64,000 nucleotides of DNA from Nymphaea colorata (Eukaryota > Streptophyta > Magnoliopsida > Nymphaeales > Nymphaeaceae), in the NCBI RefSeq assembly GCF_008831285.2, contig NC_045149.1:17871035-17935034 (forward strand), written 5' to 3'. The position numbers were made by a program, and so were the translations under genes. Positions 1 through 15,100 of this stretch are shown here, piece by piece. Numbering within the stretch: the stretch's first letter is position 1; each line of letters begins with the position of its first letter. Under the pieces are notes generated by a model. It was not told the DNA's origin. It did no database searches and saw only the letters and a program-made list of their open reading frames with translations.

Positions 1-2070
1 TATCCATCATCTCTGATTCATATCCAAACCATAACAAACAATCAGTAACTGGGTTAAGTCAAAAGATGATTTTATCTAAGGATCTGAGATTGAAATTTAG
101 CTCATTCAAGCACGACAGAGACAAAGTTCGAACTGCCATTCCCAAACGCCAAGGAGTAGGGAGACCGACCAGAGATCTGAAATTTCATAAAGTGAACTAT
201 TTTCAAGAACCCAATGGACCACGGAAGGGGAGTACAAAACTTTAAAATGGCAAACACTTGCAGAAGTAAAAGCTGAGGAGCACATACATGGGGAATTTTT
301 CAAAACTTCTTCATTTCTCACTCACCCACTTTTTAGAGAATGGCTGAAAGAAAAAGTAAAAGAGAAAAAAAGTTGAAAAAAAAAATGTCGTATCTATATA
401 TAGATATATAACCCCCCATACTGATCTCCCATATTTCCTTCACAAAAATCATGAACAAGAACAGTTAACCCAACTTTTACAAAAAAAAAAAAATGAAAGA
501 AAATGCAAGCAAACGACTACCCCTTTAGCCGGCACATACCAGCAAAGTCTTCTGTTCTTTCAGTTTCCATCTTGTACATCATTGTCAAACGATCAAAAAC
601 CTTTTTAGTAAACCTACACACGTCCAAAAACTTTAGATCCACACAATCATGTGGCAAGATGATTTTGTGGCGAGGCATACAAGGAGCTCAGGACGCACAT
701 ATAAGCAAGGAACAATTGAAGACTATGGTAACCGTTTAACAATCCATTTCAACCGAAAAAAAAAAAGATTAATAAAATGCAAGGCATGTTCAATTCATAA
801 TAAGTTCCAGCTCAACTCAAACAACCACTTGTTCGCAAGCCATTAGAGACTGAGGCTGATTAAAGCTCCACCAGTCAGTTGAAACTGCTTAACACGCCCC
901 ACATTTTCCAGTCTAGACCATGTTGAGCCCTGATTGAGAAAATACTCCATTCCCATGCTCGGTCTTCAAGAGAGATAAGGCGTATATGTTTTATATACAC
1001 TCATTTTATAGAGAAGGATCTCAGTTAATTCATGTTCATCATCACAACTCAGTCTCTTACATTACATTCCTAATCCTTATTGGCTATTATGATCATGAAT
1101 TTCCAAGTCCGGATTTAGTGGACTGCCACAATAAAATTAAAACAAGAAAAAGCGTTGGATCGGTATACATTTCTCAGTGCCACTTCTCGACACCTAGATT
1201 ATTATGTAACAACTAACACTCAACAAAATAATAGATGCTTTCTATCAAAAATTGACAAACAAAATTTCTAGTTGTCCAACTAGAAAAGAATCAGACTTAC
1301 ATATTAGCTTCTGCCCTTCAGATATCCAGCTACCTTGATCAATAAAAAATATGACTCCGAGCAGCATGCCAGGTGAACGGTTGATAAGCCAAATATTGCA
1401 CGCCAACAGGGATTAATTTTGTACAACACTGCTAAGAGAAGGAACAAACATTTTACCCTCTGGCACAGACCAAGTGAGAGATAATCATAACAGGATGTTA
1501 TGAAGGCAGAACCTGTCTGCAGTTTATACCATAATTCCCAGAGGTTCCGAATCGCTTCACATTTTGATTTCCCTTGTCTCTGAACATGTCGATGTGATAT
1601 AGTTGGAAAACCACCTTGCTGAAGTGTTACCTCCATGGCTCCATCATTTCATTGCAAAGAATTAAGTATAAAGAATCATAAAAGCACAGCAAACAGAGGA
1701 TGAGGTTTTGCCTCCATCCTTACCAAAAGCATAAGGATTTCTCAAAGGGAACACAAAGCAATCAACCATTCCGATCTCAAAAATATAGCAAGTCCCCCCA
1801 CCCCTTCACATTTAGCCTTCAACCACTGAATTGATTCTTCATTATTTGAGATGATACAAACTTTCTGCTTGCCAACTAACTGCAATCTGCCCACCGTCAA
1901 TTCCAGCACCTGCTGCTCCATATGAGGACCATCCTTGTCAAACCAAAGGACCCTAGAAATCCATTTTTCCCAACTCAGAAACATACGATGATACGACGTT
2001 AGGCCCCACCAGGAGTAACCAAAGAGCAGTGCAGAGTGCAGACATGTCCAATAAAAATGGGCTGACTTTT
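1..2070. other. Downstream flank of separase, no gene recognised
   Basis: This stretch follows the separase stop codon on the minus strand and should hold its 3' UTR and terminator. Open frames exist (for example minus-strand 1304-1636 and 1742-1984), but none shows a recognisable domain or a convincing splice context. A small AT palindrome lies near 391-410 and A-runs near 480-493. I see no second gene; a 3' exon of an unknown gene cannot be excluded. Confidence 0.5.
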
Positions 2071-3124
2071 CTATTTACCCTTTTTGCTGAGGAAAGTGGG
2101 CACGCCATAACACACACTAGATGCACCAATCAAGAATGGGAGTCGACAGGCATCCCGAGCTTTTCCCATGGAAGATGCAACTCGGAGGCTTCCTTCACCA
2201 TCAGAAGGTCGAAATTTATGATTAAATTGTTGAGCACTGGTAGCCTTTTTATTGCCCCTAGGTGCTTTCTTCCTCAACTTAGTTGAGGACGCCACCTCTA
2301 AATTTTGAAACTTTTCCTCCAGAGTGCATGCTGTTGAATGATGTTCGAGCCAATCTTTTAGCAGCTGTTTGCTGAGTTTATCAATATCTTTGTCTGTAAC
2401 ATCCCATAGATTGGAAATAACAGCAGGACAACCAGCAATGAGATAGGATAATGGGATGCCTTTCGGCAAGTAACATCCTTGATAGGATAAACAACCACTG
2501 CTGCATCCCATTAAAAGAGCAGCTGCACAATGGTTCAACATTTCAATCTTATGCCTAGAAAGGTACTGCTCTCCTGCAAACCACAATGAGAAATATCTGT
2601 TTTATGACAGCACAAAAACTGGACGATTATTACACTAAAAAAAATTGGTGCTAGGGTATTTTAGAGGCTCATAACAGAGTCCAACTCTTTTAATTACGAG
2701 TGTCATCCACATGCACACACAGAAACTGAATCGTGTTTCCTGAAATTCCCACTCCTGCTACACCACAAGTTAAAGCACAACTCCTTCATTTTCACTTAAT
2801 TTAATCGCATAGACAGATTCAGACTATCTAGAGATCATGCTTTGGATCACATCTTTCAAAAAATATAAAGATGACTTTTAATTCCTAACAAAAATATGAC
2901 CATCTGAATGAACTCGTGGCCAAAGAATAAATATAGAGAGCATATTTTTCACAAACATGAAAAGTTAATGGCTTAACTGTAAATAATGCTTACTAAGAAG
3001 AGAGAGATGATAGGAGAACCTATTGTCACAAAGATCATTCTCAAATTTCTACTGGCAATGTTTTCTCATGTCCCTTATGAAAAATTTTTCTCAAGAAATT
3101 CTCAAAAATGCAAATATACATACA

Positions 3125-3197
<73 letters not shown>

Positions 3198-6100
3198 CGA
3201 AAATAAGACATAAGCTATGTCACATAGGTACGAGTGCGGGTGCTGATACGAATCATTTTCCAAAAACTTGGGTGCGGGGTTATGGCCGTACACACATATA
3301 TATATATAAATAAATAAATAAATATTATATATATATATATATATATCAAAAAAATTACAAACAAAATAGCATATTCATAAATCATTAAATCATGATCCAA
3401 AATTTGTAGATACTAAGAATTTCAAGACAAATAATCTGTCCTTTGGGAGTTCCAAGGGGCGAAAAGGCGAGGAATGAGAGGGGCAAGGGGGGAGAGGTGA
3501 GAGGATGAGAAAGACAAGAGGGGTGAAAGGGGCAAGAAGGCACGGGACGAGAGGGGTGAGGGGGGTGAGGCAAGAGGGCAAAGGCATCGTACGAGAGAGA
3601 GGGAAAAAAATGGTTTTTTAAAACGTGCAATGGACGATTTTAGACTCGGTCAACTTTGACCGAGTCTGAAAATGGTCAGATTCGACCTCGGGTACTTTGA
3701 CCATACCCGACACGGTCAACGCCGCACCCATGCCGTACCCGACGCCGTACCCGTACCGGTGTCGTACAGGTACGGTCCGTGTTACATAGGACATAAGTGG
3801 TTGTGAATTTTCTATCAATTTTCTTACAGAAACATTGACACAGGCTTTAATTGTTAAGAGAAACAACAAACCAACAACAAATGTAATAAAATAAATCAAA
3901 TATGTTTTTTCAAAAAAAGCAAGAATGTAGGATTTTTTTTGTTTGAAATATTTTAAAAGCATCATGATATCTGAGATAATGAGGACAAATACCTAGAGAG
4001 TAGAATTAGTCTCATGTATTAATGTGTTATATGCTATAACTAGTAGCAATAGTATTTTTCTAAGATATTTGAGTAATTCTGATCATGCAACAGCAGGGAA
4101 ACTAGATCCTGACAATTACATACATGATGGACCTAGACAGCTATCACTTTCTCCCAGCATTCAATCACCATAGAGAGCACTCAATGCGAAAGAAAGAGAA
4201 GGATTGTTCGGACATCACATTTATAGTTGTCAAGATCAAATTTCTCTTTATAACACATATTTTTAACAACTTCAAAGCTTGAGGGGCAAGCTTTTTTCTC
4301 CAAAATCAGGAGGTATTTGTAAATTGTAAATAAACTGATATCTAGCCAAGCGTGTGTAACAGGACGATATTTCTTTTTATTCAGAAAGACTTTATAAACC
4401 ACTATGAACTCTACCAATAGCCAAATGAAAATTTTGTCCTCCACTGCCCTTCATCAATCCTCAAAAGCATGTGCATCGTGCACACCGGAATGCTTGGAAA
4501 TCTTAGATAATCACGCAAGAAGTAAAAGCATGTGTCTCACCATCCTATGAAGAACATCTCACAGGTGAGGCACATGCCATCATTTGCAAAGTTTCTACAT
4601 TGTTCGTATTATTTCATTTATGTGTCTCATGCAGTCTGCAGTGTTCACTTTTTCTGTATTGTTATTTTTCTCCTCATATACACGAAGGCCATTGCGGTGG
4701 AAATTAAGCTGTAAATATAGAAGCCAAGTTTTTTTTTTTCAAAATACCCTTCAAAGGAGACAAGGGGACTGTTTAAGAAAATTCATCTCTCTCTCTCTCT
4801 CTCCCCCACCCCCCCCCCTCTCTCTTTAAAAGGGATTTGAAAATATAGTTTGGTTTTTATATTTGTAACTTATTCTCCACCATCTAATCTCACTGCAATC
4901 AATGGCCCAGATAATTCCCATCAAAGTCTGGTATACGAGGGAACAACAGCTACCTGTTTTTCTATACACACTTGCATACAATATAAATACACATGCATAC
5001 TTACAAATATTGATACATACATAGATATAGATACGTGCTGGATTTTGTGTGTGTCATATATATAAATTAGCTAAGTGGTCATTGTAATTGTAATTCATGA
5101 ACTGTGTCTATTTCTATATATAATACCTTTTGATTCTTTGTGCTATTATTTATTTGCTCATAGGTAGATTATGTGTGTCCAATTTTTATTTTCTCGAAAA
5201 AGCTCATGATTTAAGCTTTGAGGCTCCCACCTCGCTTCAAGGCCGTTGGGCTCTGCTACAAGTCAATGCTTTCAACAACACTAACATATAGTGAATAACC
5301 AATAGCCAAGGCCAAGCTGGTAAGCATGTACTTGCTTGATGCCAATGACACAGAAAAGATGAAAATAGGAACTGTGAACCACTTATATTAGCAGAACATA
5401 CCACTTCCATGACCAAAGTAAAGGAAAAGATCATGTTTTTCCAAAGCCCAAGCCAGCTCTTCCTCCGAAGGAATGCTTATCCTTCCCTGTAAAACATAAA
5501 ATGCAAGTCAACTTGTTGATCGCTAGAGTATGTAATGATACAGAAAACACTTGGTTACAACTAAGCAGTATGCCTTCCCGAATTATGAATCTACATTGGG
5601 TCATCTACAAATTTACTTTTTGCATCCTAGCATCTGATTTTCATTTAGGAATTTAAGCTGCCTAAATTCATTTCTCTTCATCTTCAATAAATCAGCATGT
5701 CAACATACTATGGTATAGATTCCCTCACGTCAATAATCATTTGGATCAAGAAGTGAGAATCCCAAAATGCAGGTGTCGTAAAGCATTCCATGTATCATGC
5801 AGGAGACATAATATATCATCAAATCATATGGATTATGCTCACTTGTAGCGCACAAAAAAATTGGAAGTCTAAGAACATTGGCAACATATACCTCTACTCC
5901 TAATTTCAACCTACCTCCCAATTTTGACTTTTGAACCAATCCTCAAATTCAGCTTGGGTGCCGCTTAAGTCACCGCCAGGATTCAATAAATAGAACGCAT
6001 CAAAGAGGTTAATACATGGAAAATTGCCACCATCATCAATGCCCCTTCTAGCCCATACTTCATTACTACTCCATCGGTTGAGTGTTGAAAGTACACTACC

Positions 6101-9100
6101 TACAGATGGCATACGATATACCTCTTGATTATGCAATACGGGTAAGCTCTCCCAAGGAAGCATCTGGAAACAACAAAAGTTAGTTTGATAATTTCTCAAT
6201 GAAAGCTGAATCACATGGCATTGATCATACACTTACTTGCACATCAATATCCAGAACCAAAATGAAAGGTTCTCTGGGTGCTTCAGGTTGTTCTTCTAGC
6301 TCACTTAAGGCATTCAAAATCAACTGAGAAGATGCATCAAGAGATTCTTCTTCATCACTGCCTGAAGAAGGAAATAGGACCCTACCTTTTGTCCTACTGC
6401 AACAATCCCCAAAACCCAACCAACCTCCATATGACAGCAACTGAGAAACACATGCTTCAGGATCAGCAACGGAGCTAGCTGAACTAAGAACTACACGTAG
6501 TAGGCTCTCATTGACTTCAAAATTGCAACTCCTCAGGTTAGCCATCAGCTTCTTCAACACCTTATCCAATGATGAGCAGCACACAAGATCCCCAAGTAGC
6601 AAACACTTCCATGGTCCAAACCAAGATTCTTCAATATTCCTGAATACAAGCATTCTTTGTTTTAAATCCCTACACTCCACAAAGCCCTCAAAAACAAAAA
6701 AGGTCACCTATACAGAGATGGCCACTAGATTCACTGTGATGAGAGGGTGATGTTACTAACAGCAAAATGAACTAAAACAATTGATGGAAGACCATAAACT
6801 ACTATACAAGACAAAATAAAGGCTTGCAACAGCAAATTCTTAATGTCAAAGTTCGATAAGCTTTGATTTCCAACACGAGCTTACCTCAGCAAATCATCAA
6901 GGTGTTTGTTTAGCAGTGTTCTCCACTTCCACCATACAGATCGGTTATGCCCTGTATCAGCTAAAAAAAGTGAAGATCCAGACATATAGTTTTCCTCAAG
7001 TATCTGGCGAAATCCAGGTGAAACTTCATCAAGAATGGACCGACCCCAAGGGCACACCCATCGCTTATTAGAATTTCCTGAACTAGAAGCCATCGGCACC
7101 ATAAAATCAGCATCAACCTGACCAATTTCTGATTTAAAAGAGGAAAAAGAAGGCCTAAAATATGTTAGTTTCAATAAATAAAATTTACTTTAAGGTGCGT
7201 GTGGGTTGTATGTATCATGTAGTGTATGTGAATCACCTTGAAAAATTACATCCACAGGCAAAAGAAAAGAAACAGGTTGCTGGTTTTGAGCTAGTCTTGA
7301 TAGAAATATCCATGCTGAGACATGAGCACAAGGTAGAAGTGACATTTCACTTAGAAAGTTTGCACAATCACCGCCAATTAAACTTATACATAAGATAGAT
7401 GTACTTGGAAGATGCTGAAAAAATCCAAGTACAAATCCTTCAAGTTCACCAATGTTATTAGGTGCAACCCTGGCAAGAATAAAAGGAGAGTTATGCACCT
7501 ATCCAGATGATGCATAACAAACATACTCATGTAAGCTTTTCAAAAATAACCTGAGAGAGTCGCATGCCTCAACTAGCAAATCATCTGAATCTGGAAGACA
7601 TGGTTCCTGAAGATAAAAAAGCCGTGAATACAATAACATATAATGCTATGACCATATTCATATGATGTCCAGAAAAAATATCCGTTGACTGATTTGGGAA
7701 ATATTATTTCTTGGTAGATGACAATCAAAAATTAGAAAATCTCACAGGTACAAACACCAATCTTGACCATTTTTGTGAAGGTTGTTCTCAGAAGTTTTGA
7801 ACATTTTGTTTCTCTCACAAAAATTTCAGCAAAATATAAAAACTCAAGAATGAAAGTATAGAGGATAATAGAAAAAGTAATGAAACCATGATTTTATTTT
7901 ACCGTCATTTGATATTCATAATTTTTTTTAAATAATAAAAAAAGTACAATTAAAATATCTATAAAAGATTTCTTACTTTACGGAAAAACATTGTGATATT
8001 ATTGCAACATCAACGAAATCATATAATGATATTGATTTTGTAGCAATATCTTAAAAACATCATAATATTTTGATATCAACTAGTTTCAAAATGTCGATGA
8101 GATAAAGATATCTTCAATATATAGGCAGTATTTGACTATGAATTTTCAATTATAAGCAATGAAAATTTAACCAGTGCCAACTCTTTGTGGGTGTTTTTGT
8201 GCACACAAACGTGCTTGCTAGTGGCAAAACGCCACTTGATCTGAGGTCAAACAGCAGCAAATTGCCAACAGATTTTCATGGTAGTACTACTGGGAGTATT
8301 GAAACCTGTTACAAATTGAACAAAGCAAGGGTTCAAACTTCAACTTCAGCTTCACTGGTTGCAGAATGCCAATCTGAAACTGGTGTGAAGAAGATAAAAT
8401 ATCTTTTTCTTTGGTTCACTTGTTTATGCATATGAGAATAATATTTTCATCCCAATAAATGAACATCATGGCAGTCTCTTATAGTTTGGCATCGATTTTG
8501 AGAGCCACCACCGCAGAAAATGAATTGCGTCAAACAATTTTATTCATTTTTTTAATCTTGTGATGCATAAAAACTTATTAAAAAGGGGAAAAAAACGCTG
8601 TTGAAAGTGAACATAAACCTCAAGATTAGACGAGCCGACCTGTTCCTGCTTTTTGCCCAGAGCAACAAAATTCTGGTGATGAAGATAACTACCAATGGAG
8701 GCTTGGTGAAAGTACGCAGCCCAATGGATTAGAGAAAGAGAACTGCTCGTATCAACTGGCAAAGAGAAAGGGCCTCCTGGCATTGAAATTAAGTGTATAA
8801 CAGCAAGCAGCCTAGACACCTACATCCACTAATGACCATGCATAAGTAATGCAAAATCCATGTAATGACACAAACTTCTGAAAAAGAAAATAAATACTTT
8901 TTGGCAGGAAGCAAAATAGAACGCAAGTCACAATAAAAACTGAATGCTTTATGACAAGTTTTGACAGTTAAGGTTGGTTGATTGAAGTAAAAAGACAAAT
9001 TAGTTATCGAGGTAATGATTCCTGCCCGATACATACAACTATTCTACTCAAGATTTGCCATGAAAATGCAAAAGTTAACTATAAGCAAGTCCAAAGCTTG

Positions 9101-12100
9101 TCATTCACCATGGCTGAAATATATAACAGCAACCTTACAAAATATTCACAACGAAGAATTATGGCTAGAACTGTAAAGTATAAAACTAGAATAAAATCAT
9201 TGAGAGAGAGAGAGAGAGGACCTTCTGAAAGACCAAGGGCACCTCGCGGCAAATAATGAATGCATGCAACAACAAGGATACAATAGTTTCTAATGGAACA
9301 TTATGAAGCCCGCAACTGCACATCCTGAAGTTATTGATGGCCAATGTGGAAAGAAAAACAGTGTAAGAATGTGACAGTTTTTACACAAAAGCCTGAAAGA
9401 GTTTCACCACTCACTTAAGCTGGTCAGATAGGCGATGGTCCAAACAGAACCAGCTGATCTGGTACAAAAGCAAAGCATGATCAACGCTGAGCAGATCATC
9501 TTTGTTCCCTTCTCTGATGTAGTCAATGAGATGATGCAAAACACCCGAATGAACCACAAAAGACGCATTTCTATAAAATAAAAGGACAATGCTTTGACAA
9601 AATATGGCATGTGCCTCCTCAATTTTCATCAACCTTCTACATTTACCTGAACACAAGAAAAGCACGATCACAGGTGGTTTCAAGAAGATGAAACATGCAA
9701 AAAAAAATTTTTAAACGCCTCCTTCACCCTACCCATCTGAATCAATAATTTAAGGAAGAGGTTTCGCCAATGGTTCTCCAATTTCAATAAAATAAGATCC
9801 ACAATGCAGCCAGTTTGTGTCACTTCCACATTGAAGCATCGCCAGCAATCTGAACAGGATTGTAATCTCAACCCATCACCTCCAAACTTGAGGCTGAAAT
9901 CAGCATTTACTTCCTGACATGATGACATTCTCTTAGGCATAGAAGGACGAGACAAAATTTGCTTTTCAGATGAGTGTAGCTGACTTGTATCTTCTTTTTC
10001 TACTTGATGGTTGATAGGCGTAGAACTGAGATACCTTCTGCAACCCCTTGCTGTTCCTACGCGCTTTCCTTTGGGCAACTTTTGTTTTGCTGTATCAAGC
10101 AACAGGCTCTCAGAATCTGAAACCAGGTTCTTTGAGCTCCTAGTTTTTCTAGACCTGGATTTTTTAGATCCATTGTTCGGATGTATCCTTTCACCTTCCA
10201 TCACATCACCTAAGCTTTCTATTTTTGACTGATTTGATCCACTTCCTAGACATGCATAATGATTGTTCCATGTAGCACAAATTCCACACAGGCCTTGCAT
10301 GCTATCCGTTGAACATATGCATGTATCCGTTTTGCTCCAATTACCATCATATGCAACACAATTTCCTTTACAACAACTTCTAGAGTTTGGTTCTCTATAA
10401 GAAATTATCTCAGATCCAAAGGTATCCAAATGCCCTTTTGCCAACTTGTAATGCTCAAGAGCAGGAGCTAGTGTTCCTTCCCTGGACCACTCAAAGCGAC
10501 TCCTCATTAAATCAGCAAGTCTCATTTCCAAAGTTGATTCCAAAGTCAATTTGCACAAGTTGCAAAATCCAGTGCCAGTACATTCCTTCAGCACGGTCTT
10601 GCCATAGAAAATTTCCTTTTCTGATAAATCCCATAGTTGCTTTCTCCGATATATATGCCCTGAAAAAAAAAATTATTTATCTTAGCACTATTAGAAAAAC
10701 ACTTGTTAGAAAAGTTGTTTAAAACTACTTAGAAACAACAAAATCTACATTTTTGGAGAAGAAAAGCTTCCAAAAAAAAGAAAAAACTGTCGAATAGGAG
10801 CCTGAGAGGGAAAGCCATAAATAGCACGGAATATGGACAAAAAAAAAAGTGAATCTTCAATAAATTAGTCTTGTATTACCTAACCAGGAAGAGAATAATG
10901 CCTCAAAAAATGACAAGCCTTGCAAGTAAGATATTTTTTTCCCAATCAGAAAAAAGTCCTCAGCGTCATCGCCGTTTCCAATCAAATCATGAATAATTCC
11001 AACCTACCAGTTCACAAGCAAATGGTCACCAAAATTTAAATTTCAAGGGAAAAGGCTAAAACAGCCTTGAGCACTTGTTTACATGGTAAACCAGACCTGC
11101 AAAGAACTCTCCAGAAAGCATTTAAGCAAGGACCAAGAATTAAAAAAGGAGCTTCTAGGATTCCCAGACTTAGCCATGTCTGCCCAGACTGACTTCATTG
11201 CAGCTCCCGGCGCCTCGACATGAACATGATAAGATTTATTCTCTACAATAGCTTCATCAGATCCGCCATTTATAGTCTTCTTCTCAACAGAAAAAGGGAA
11301 AGATCTTTGCAAAAGTTTCCTCCTTAATTGCAAAGCTTTTCTTGAGTATAAAAGAGCCTGAAGACAACTAAAAGTCTGTGAATACAGGCGAATACAAAAA
11401 AACAATTGCAGATGTTACATGAGAACAGGAGGAAGACTGTAGTTTTCTCTCATAGCAGTGTGAAAAGAAAGCAGGAGATGCTTATTCCACTCTCCTTTCA
11501 AGACATAAATAAAAACAAATTTGTTCTATGTAAATACATAGATATATATAGCTTCCCATGCCCAAGCTTTTTCAAATTGCTTTGCAATTACTTAGTTTTT
11601 GGCAATGTTGCAAAAAGCGTAGGTAAGCCGTATCAATCAGGCCAATAGATACTCCGTATCGTAAAGTATCATAATGTATCATATCTGTATCGCAAATTTA
11701 TTTTTTTAATTCAAAAAAATAGAAAAAAATAGAAAAAAAAAATAGAGACAAATCAGATAAATCAAGAAAAATAAAAATTGTCTTTTTAATGAAAAAACAT
11801 GTTGTACATAATGGCAAGTTTATTATAGGTATGAATTTACTTCACAAACATTAATAAATAATAAGTGGTCATAATATCATATAGCAACACAACATGAAAT
11901 AAGACATCAAGAAACATAATCTATAAGATGATCTACATAATAACTCATAAGTTATAAGATCCAATAACACATCAAAAACCAAGTTTTACATACACTATAC
12001 ATCACATCACAATACAAAATTGTTCAATGTTAATGCAAATAACAAATGAAAACAGCTTCGTTCATAATCTTTATCATCTCATTCTCATTTTCATTTTCCG

Positions 12101-15100
12101 TAGAAGATATAAACCCTCTTTATCTAAACAAGAATCAACCATCCATGCATAAATCTGCCCTCAAATTGACGATTTCAAGGTGAAACTGATTATTCCTTTT
12201 GAAAATTGCCACAATCTCCCTTTTCAACTATTAGATATGTTCAGAAATGAAGAGGGAGGCAAGTTTTAAAAATTAGCTTGAAAAAGGGTGGTTTTAATCC
12301 CATATTTTTCAAAATAGACATGTATTGTGCGATACAGGGTGTATCGCCCTATATCATACGATACAGGTTGTGTATCGCAACGATACAAGCGATATACATA
12401 TGATACACCACCTGTTTGCGATACAGGTGGTGTATCGTATCGTAAATTTAAAACGATATGAAACGTATCGTACGATACGGGGCTGTATTGTATAACGCGT
12501 ACTGCTTTTTGGTCCCATGAGACAATAAATAAGAGAAAAAATAAAGACCATATACACGAAAAGGAATCCAAACTGTTCAAAAACATACAGAAAATTAAAT
12601 AATGACATCTTGAAAGAACCATGGGAAAGAATGCTACCTTTAGTAAAACCACCACAAAGTTACTTGTTATTGAATATTCAACTTTCAATAAGTAGAGCTA
12701 TAATCTACTCTTACGAAACAATCATTTAAAATCTTTGTTTGCAATTTTACTGGGAATTCATATCAAATGGTCTCAAAACTCGAAAGTGAGAATGCATGTC
12801 AACCCTCATAAACGAATTGCACAGACATGCATCAAAAAATAAAAAAGAACCACATGAAGTCAATAAATAACTGACAACCAGGTTTACATGGGAAAACCAA
12901 AAAGGTCCTCGCTTGAGGCATGGAGAAAAAGCACTAAAGAAAGTACGTTGAAAGACGCATCGAGTTAAACAAGCATTTTTCATTGTCCAAAAGGGGGGGA
13001 ATCTTAGGTGAATGAAGCACTAAACTAACAATTATATGTGACATTTTCTAGTACAAAGGTGAAACAACAAACTTTCACTCACATATCAACCCAAGAAACT
13101 TGAATGTGAATCCATCCAAATAAACAAACCAACCTAGTTTTCTGATATGTGATTCCAGTGTACCTTACCTCATTCAGCTGCCCACGTGATGAAAGTTGAT
13201 CACATAAATCATAATAAAGATATGCAACCATGAAAGTTGAATGGCTGTCTCTACATTCCTAGAAATAACAAAGGTAAATACCTCAATTAGTCAATGCTTC
13301 AAATTACATGATCTCAATAATAATATCCAAAGACATCTTACATTTGATGATAAAGCAGACACGCTTGCTTTTAGTTCTTCTGTATTTTTAAAAGATACTG
13401 GTGCAGATCCTTTCCATATGCCACAAGATCCTTGTTGAAAGACAAAATGTGATGGAATAAATTCCTGCTGAAACCCATGGAGTGACAATGCATCCACTTT
13501 CACACAAGACATCCAGAAAGCAACAGAACAGTAAGACACATCAAACTGCTGCTGCAGCTTCAACAGCAATTCTTTATCAACAGGTAACAAACAAAATGTA
13601 TGGTGAAGCCTTCTGTATCTGCATAACATCGCCAAGATCTCCTCCTCAGGTATCTCCTTCAGCTTGGATAGCATCACTATGAGCACCAATATTTCGTAAC
13701 GCAAATGCCAAAGGCCCTATTATACATGCATCAAGAATTAGCTCAGCAGAAAATACTGGCATCCAAAGCATAGAGTATGAAGATATGTTTTCATGAGACT
13801 GACATAGACATGCCATCACAAGAATAATGAGCTAAAATTTACTGTTCTGAGCCACAGCTGCAGCTCACCTTCACTGCTAATAAATCAGCCGTATGGTACA
13901 ACAAAGGCAGTTCATTGCCAATGACCAACCCAAGCTGGATATTTGAAAAACTCATATCCAAAGCTTTCATGCTAGACCATAACTCTAAAGCAGAATAAAT
14001 ATCTTGCAACACAGCCTGCTTTGAAAAAGAAGAAGAAAAAGGATTAATAAATGTCAAAAATATTTTTTAAAACAAGTAAGATAAATCAAAATGCATTACC
14101 CAAAGACAACATTAATAGCATACAACCTCTATGTTTTTATCTGCTTCACTTGAACAAAGTGCACGCAAGCAGTGTGTTAGAGCCAACAGATGAAGAACTG
14201 AAGCATTTCCACTTGCACGTGCCTCATCAAGGTTATAATTCTATTACAATAATAATTTGTTTAGTATCAAATTTAGAGTGAAAAGAAAATTGTTAACGAG
14301 GTTAGCTTGAGATAATAATAAAGAATGAATTACTATGAAACATGGGAAAGAAACAACTCACGAGTACAGAAATTGCCTCATGTAGAGAATCTATACTACA
14401 TTTGAGGCCTTCCACACCATGCATGCTAGCAATCTGGCTCTTAATTATGAAAGCCTTGGCTTTTTGGAAATAAGAATCAGGGGTAACATAAACATCTGAC
14501 AGGAGAACATTTGTGATCCTTTCCTGCATTGCACTACAGAAGGATGGGTAGGAAGGACCCAATTCTGCATAAGCTAAAATCTCCTGCAACCAACAATGTC
14601 CCAAAATTTCAAGGTAGTCAAATCACCGATCTTGCCACAAGAAAGGGCAGATTATATCACTCTGAAACATTGTCACAAAAAATTGTTTTTGCTTATCTGT
14701 TAGAAAATTTTTCACAGATATTAATCGGTAAGTCTGCTTCGTCCGGAAAATATTGGTAATTCAAAATTTAAAAAATATAGAAAAAAGTAAAAAAATATGA
14801 AAATTTGAGTTCTCCACTAATTTTCTACAAAAACCATTGACAAAATTCAAAATATTTAACTATATGTTAAAATATATATCAAAAAAATTAAAATATATTA
14901 AAAGTCATTTTTCCAAAAAAACGAAACGCAATAGAACTGTTTTATTTCATTTTTGCATTATTTTAAAACATCATGATTTTTTGTGGGTTTTTTTCTTCTG
15001 GTCTATGCTATTTTTTTGTTTTTTTTGGGGGGAATGCAAATATTTGTGACAGCACTCTAATGTGAACAACAGGACGGTGGAAATAAAGCATACCTCCTCT

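Noticed and set aside
1304-1984. Possible small genes downstream of separase
   Set aside because: Frames lack domains and supporting splice signals. They are likely 3' UTR or intergenic sequence.
2986-3313. Frames of repeated Tyr-Ile across the TA/CATA repeat
   Set aside because: Low-complexity translation of a microsatellite.
3385-3630. Pro-rich minus-strand frames
   Set aside because: Produced by the G-rich purine block within repeat copy A.
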